Assembly: GCA_964350195.1 (NCBI GenBank)
Contig: CAYGJB010000032.1
Location: forward strand, 1 to 8,297
Length of the DNA: 8,297 nucleotides
Reading direction: 5' to 3'
Source of the DNA: JAJCZB01 sp964350195
Lineage (GTDB): Bacteria; Babelota; Babeliae; Babelales; Vermiphilaceae
The translations under genes were made by a program, and so were the position numbers. Below the pieces are notes generated by a model. The model searched no databases. It was not told the origin of the DNA and saw only the letters and a list, made by a program, of their open reading frames with translations. Of the stretch, positions 6,104 to 8,297 are shown one piece after another; within the stretch, counting starts at the first letter, position 1; each line of letters starts with the position of its first letter.

Positions 6104-8297
6104 ATGATAAAAAGTCGTACGTTTCTTCTGGTAATTATATTTTCTTTATTTTTTTCTGTCTCTATTAAGGCGATCATAAATTTTCCTGATATTGAAGTCT
6201 CGGGATCTTATCGTCTTACTGATAATGTTACGAGCCCGGTGACGATTACTGTGAGCAATGTTACGTTTGATCTCGATGGCCATACCATCTCTGCGGTCAA
6301 TGGTATAATTATTAATGCTGGCCTTGACGAAATAACGATCAAGAATGGAATAATTGAAGCTAATATGAATGGTATCATCGCCAACTCTGGATGCTCAAAT
6401 ATTACGCTTGAAAATATGAAGATTAAAGATGCCATTCGTGGTATCAATTTTGAGAACGTAACAGGCGGAATGATTAAAAATTGTGAGATGTCTTCAAACA
6501 CAACAGGTCTTGAATTAGATAATTCTCACAAAATAATTGTTGATGGTTCTGTTGCCAGTTGTAATGCGCATGCAGGTTTTAGTTTATTGTCCAGTACCAC
6601 CTGTGTGCTTCTAGATTGTAAAGCCTTGAGCACAGGGGAAGGCAATACAGATATAGATAGTACCTCAGTCTTTGGCTTTGTATCAACTGATGGATATGCC
6701 AACATATTTGAGCGTTGTATTGCTAACTCAACGCAAGCATTAACGGTAACTGGCTTTGATTCGCCAGTAGCAGGATTTGCGTTGCGTGGATCAGAAAGCT
6801 GTACGAAGATTATCGGTTCAGAGGCTGCCAATAGTACCACGAGCTCATCAGGGGTAACAGTCCCATACGGCATTCTGTTGGAAGCGAGTATTAGCTCTCT
6901 AACTACGTTAACACAAATTGATAGAAATGATGATTCTGTTATTCAAAATACTGCATGGTCTAGCGATGGCTGTTATCTTGCAGCTGTCTATGTTCCAGGT
7001 AATGATACTGGATTTGAACTAGAAATATATGCAGTTGATTATACAACGCCAGCTCTGAAATTTGTGGTGGGAGAAGACCTTTCAACTAGCTCTGGCGCAG
7101 GTTTTAGTACTGTTAAGTGGTCACCGGATGGTAAGTATTTAATAATAGGGTCTAATAATTTCGGCCGAGTTCGTCTTTATTCTTTTGACGCATTAAATAG
7201 CACTATAACGCTTCAATCAGATCAAAATTTATCTGGAGTAATAGCTGCTATTGATTGGTCGCCAAATGGGCAGTTTATAGCGGTTAATGCGTCTACATCG
7301 GTATTATCACTGTTTGAGTATGATAAAGTAACGAATCAACTTATATTGCGTGATACAGCAGCATCGGGTAATAAAGGAATTTCATGGTCTTCGGATAGCA
7401 AATATGTAGCTGTTTCTGGAACATCGTTGATTATTTATACTGTTGATAACGTTACTAAAAAGCTGATACAGAAGGATACGGTATCAGGCTTTGGAAGCGC
7501 AGTGAGCTGGTCTCCGGACGGTAAGTTTATTGCGGCCGCCAACACTTCGAATGATTTGGTAATATTTGCTTTTGAAAATGAGCAGCTTGTACAAAAGGCG
7601 CTACGTAATTTTTCAGCTTTTCAATCGATTGATTGGGCTTCTGATAGTAAAAAGCTGGTATTGGGTTTTGCTAGTGATGTGATTAGAGTGGTTGAATATA
7701 GTGGTGGCGCTTTTATTGAAGATGTTGCTTCAACTGTACAGAGCATCTCATCTAATGTGAGTTGGGCGCCTGATGGATCATTGATTTCTGTAAGCAATCA
7801 GACAAACAGTACTGTTGATATTATTAGTGCACTTAATTTTCCCCAAAAAAACGTGATAACTGATAATACTGTCTATTGCAATTCAGGTAATGAATATCCA
7901 GATGGAGTGGGTATTTCTGGTTCTAGCATTCGTAACATGATAACAAATAATATTTCGTATAATAATCCGCAAAACTATAACTTTGTAACGAATGTATTTA
8001 ATTCGCTGTTTAGCCAAGCGCCATCAGAAATTCAAAATATTTCTCTTAATGGTTGTGATCCGATTGCTGCGCCAGAAGACATGGCGCTTCTATCAAAACA
8101 AATTTTATATAAAGTATGCACACCAATTCCATCACAGCTTGATGTAATTGAAAGTAAAATTAGTAACATAACGGTATCAAACACTGATACATTGGTCCTT
8201 TCTCAACTAGATATAATTGAGAGCAAGATTGATGTGGTCGATGGCATAGTTGATCTGATTGAAGCTTCTGTAATGGAGTTGCTTGATAAAACGTGCA
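6104..8297 (+). CDS. Large secreted protein: beta-helix, seven-repeat beta-propeller, beta-helix, heptad tail (3' end outside window)
   Basis: Open from ATG to the window edge (731 full codons), with no stop. GAGGG lies 8 nt before the ATG. Residues 1-23 are a signal peptide (MIKSR, then TFLLVIIFSLFFSVSIKA). Residues about 33-250 are a NosD-like right-handed parallel beta-helix: SGSYRLTDN, NVTFDLDGHTIS (52-63), then rungs of about 20 residues such as NGIIEANMNGIIANSGCSNITLEN (split over several turns). Seven W-[SA]-[SP]-[DN]-[GS] repeats follow, with Trp at 285, 339, 385, 428, 469, 511 and 554, a WD40/TolB-like propeller. At about 583-628 the beta-helix style resumes (NVITDNTVYCNSGN, then NMITNNISYNN). 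From about 677 come LDVIESKI heptads. It is probably a cell-surface or secreted binding protein acting on a host, polysaccharide or protein; no catalytic motif is visible. Ordinary NosD is a copper-site assembly protein, and that function is not implied here. Confidence 0.92.
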   Translation, partial: MIKSRTFLLVIIFSLFFSVSIKAIINFPDIEVSGSYRLTDNVTSPVTITVSNVTFDLDGHTISAVNGIIINAGLDEITIKNGIIEANMNGIIANSGCSNITLENMKIKDAIRGINFENVTGGMIKNCEMSSNTTGLELDNSHKIIVDGSVASCNAHAGFSLLSSTTCVLLDCKALSTGEGNTDIDSTSVFGFVSTDGYANIFERCIANSTQALTVTGFDSPVAGFALRGSESCTKIIGSEAANSTTSSSGVTVPYGILLEASISSLTTLTQIDRNDDSVIQNTAWSSDGCYLAAVYVPGNDTGFELEIYAVDYTTPALKFVVGEDLSTSSGAGFSTVKWSPDGKYLIIGSNNFGRVRLYSFDALNSTITLQSDQNLSGVIAAIDWSPNGQFIAVNASTSVLSLFEYDKVTNQLILRDTAASGNKGISWSSDSKYVAVSGTSLIIYTVDNVTKKLIQKDTVSGFGSAVSWSPDGKFIAAANTSNDLVIFAFENEQLVQKALRNFSAFQSIDWASDSKKLVLGFASDVIRVVEYSGGAFIEDVASTVQSISSNVSWAPDGSLISVSNQTNSTVDIISALNFPQKNVITDNTVYCNSGNEYPDGVGISGSSIRNMITNNISYNNPQNYNFVTNVFNSLFSQAPSEIQNISLNGCDPIAAPEDMALLSKQILYKVCTPIPSQLDVIESKISNITVSNTDTLVLSQLDIIESKIDVVDGIVDLIEASVMELLDKTC
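6956..7843 (+). repeat. Seven tandem WSPDGK-type propeller repeats inside the secreted gene
   Basis: The first repeats begin AWSSDG and KWSPDG, followed by DWSPNG, SWSSDS, SWSPDG, DWASDS and SWAPDG. The Trp codons are spaced 54, 46, 43, 41, 42 and 43 codons apart. Each is followed by a K/C/Q-[FY]-[LIV]-like strand and a [LIF]-[FY]-type strand (for example LIIYTV, LVIFAF). Seven repeats fit one closed seven-bladed propeller. The first blade is longest, at 54 residues. Confidence 0.85.
8135..8230 (+). repeat. Repeated QLDxIESKI heptad unit
   Basis: QLDVIESKI (residues 678-686) recurs as QLDIIESKI (701-709), 69 nt later, then continues as IDVVDGIVDLIEASV. Leu/Ile/Val fall at regular 3-4 residue intervals, as in a coiled coil. 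The codons differ at several third positions between copies, so the duplication is not recent. More units probably lie beyond the window edge. Confidence 0.7.

Noticed and set aside
6104..6850. Assignment of the last gene as NosD (copper-site maturation)
   Set aside because: Only the generic beta-helix repeat is shared; there are no nos neighbours, and the propeller and heptad tail are foreign to NosD.
6208..6873. Leftward open frames of 97 and 115 codons within the large secreted gene
   Set aside because: The rightward frame is open for more than 2 kb with a signal peptide and repeats; these are its antisense.

Overview
The window looks like a gene-dense, moderately AT-rich genome of a Gram-negative-type bacterium with many exported proteins. 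My best guess is a host-associated member of Candidatus Dependentiae (TM6) or a similar protist-associated lineage. The guess rests on the style of the last gene (a secreted NosD-like beta-helix with a propeller and repeated 'LDxIESKI' heptads), which I recall from such genomes. It also rests on the number of signal-peptide proteins. No taxonomic marker is decisive here; YchF is universal.

Layout. A leftward gene (22-1074) encodes a secreted GH3 beta-N-acetylhexosaminidase with an intact catalytic set. It is divergent from a rightward tandem pair of exported GH1 beta-glucosidase-like paralogues (1232-2902 and 2920-4473, 17 bp apart, surely one transcript). The second GH1 gene converges on ychF (4470-5573, leftward); the two stop codons interlock in a TTAA that also closes a 26-bp hairpin. 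Divergent from ychF is a small two-helix membrane protein of DUF378 type with a cysteine-rich tail (5720-5980), followed by a strong intrinsic terminator (5999-6026). The last gene (6104 to the window edge, incomplete) is a large secreted protein: a parallel beta-helix, a seven-repeat beta-propeller, a return to beta-helix sequence, then a heptad-repeat C-terminus.

How the parts fit. The GH3 and the two GH1 proteins share a divergent intergenic region and all carry export signals, so a common role in extracytoplasmic glycan handling is plausible. The most notable point is that both GH1 paralogues read N-A-P where the family has N-E-P. The acid/base glutamate is therefore missing in both, while the nucleophile glutamate and most sugar-binding residues are kept. 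They may be glycan-binding pseudoenzymes, or enzymes using an unusual mechanism as in plant myrosinases. ychF is a housekeeping gene and probably unrelated.

No stretch over 300 bp lacks a gene. The intergenic gaps (1075-1231, 5574-5719, 5981-6103) hold ribosome-binding sites, one weak promoter candidate, one inverted repeat and one terminator. I saw no tRNA, rRNA, CRISPR array or insertion sequence.
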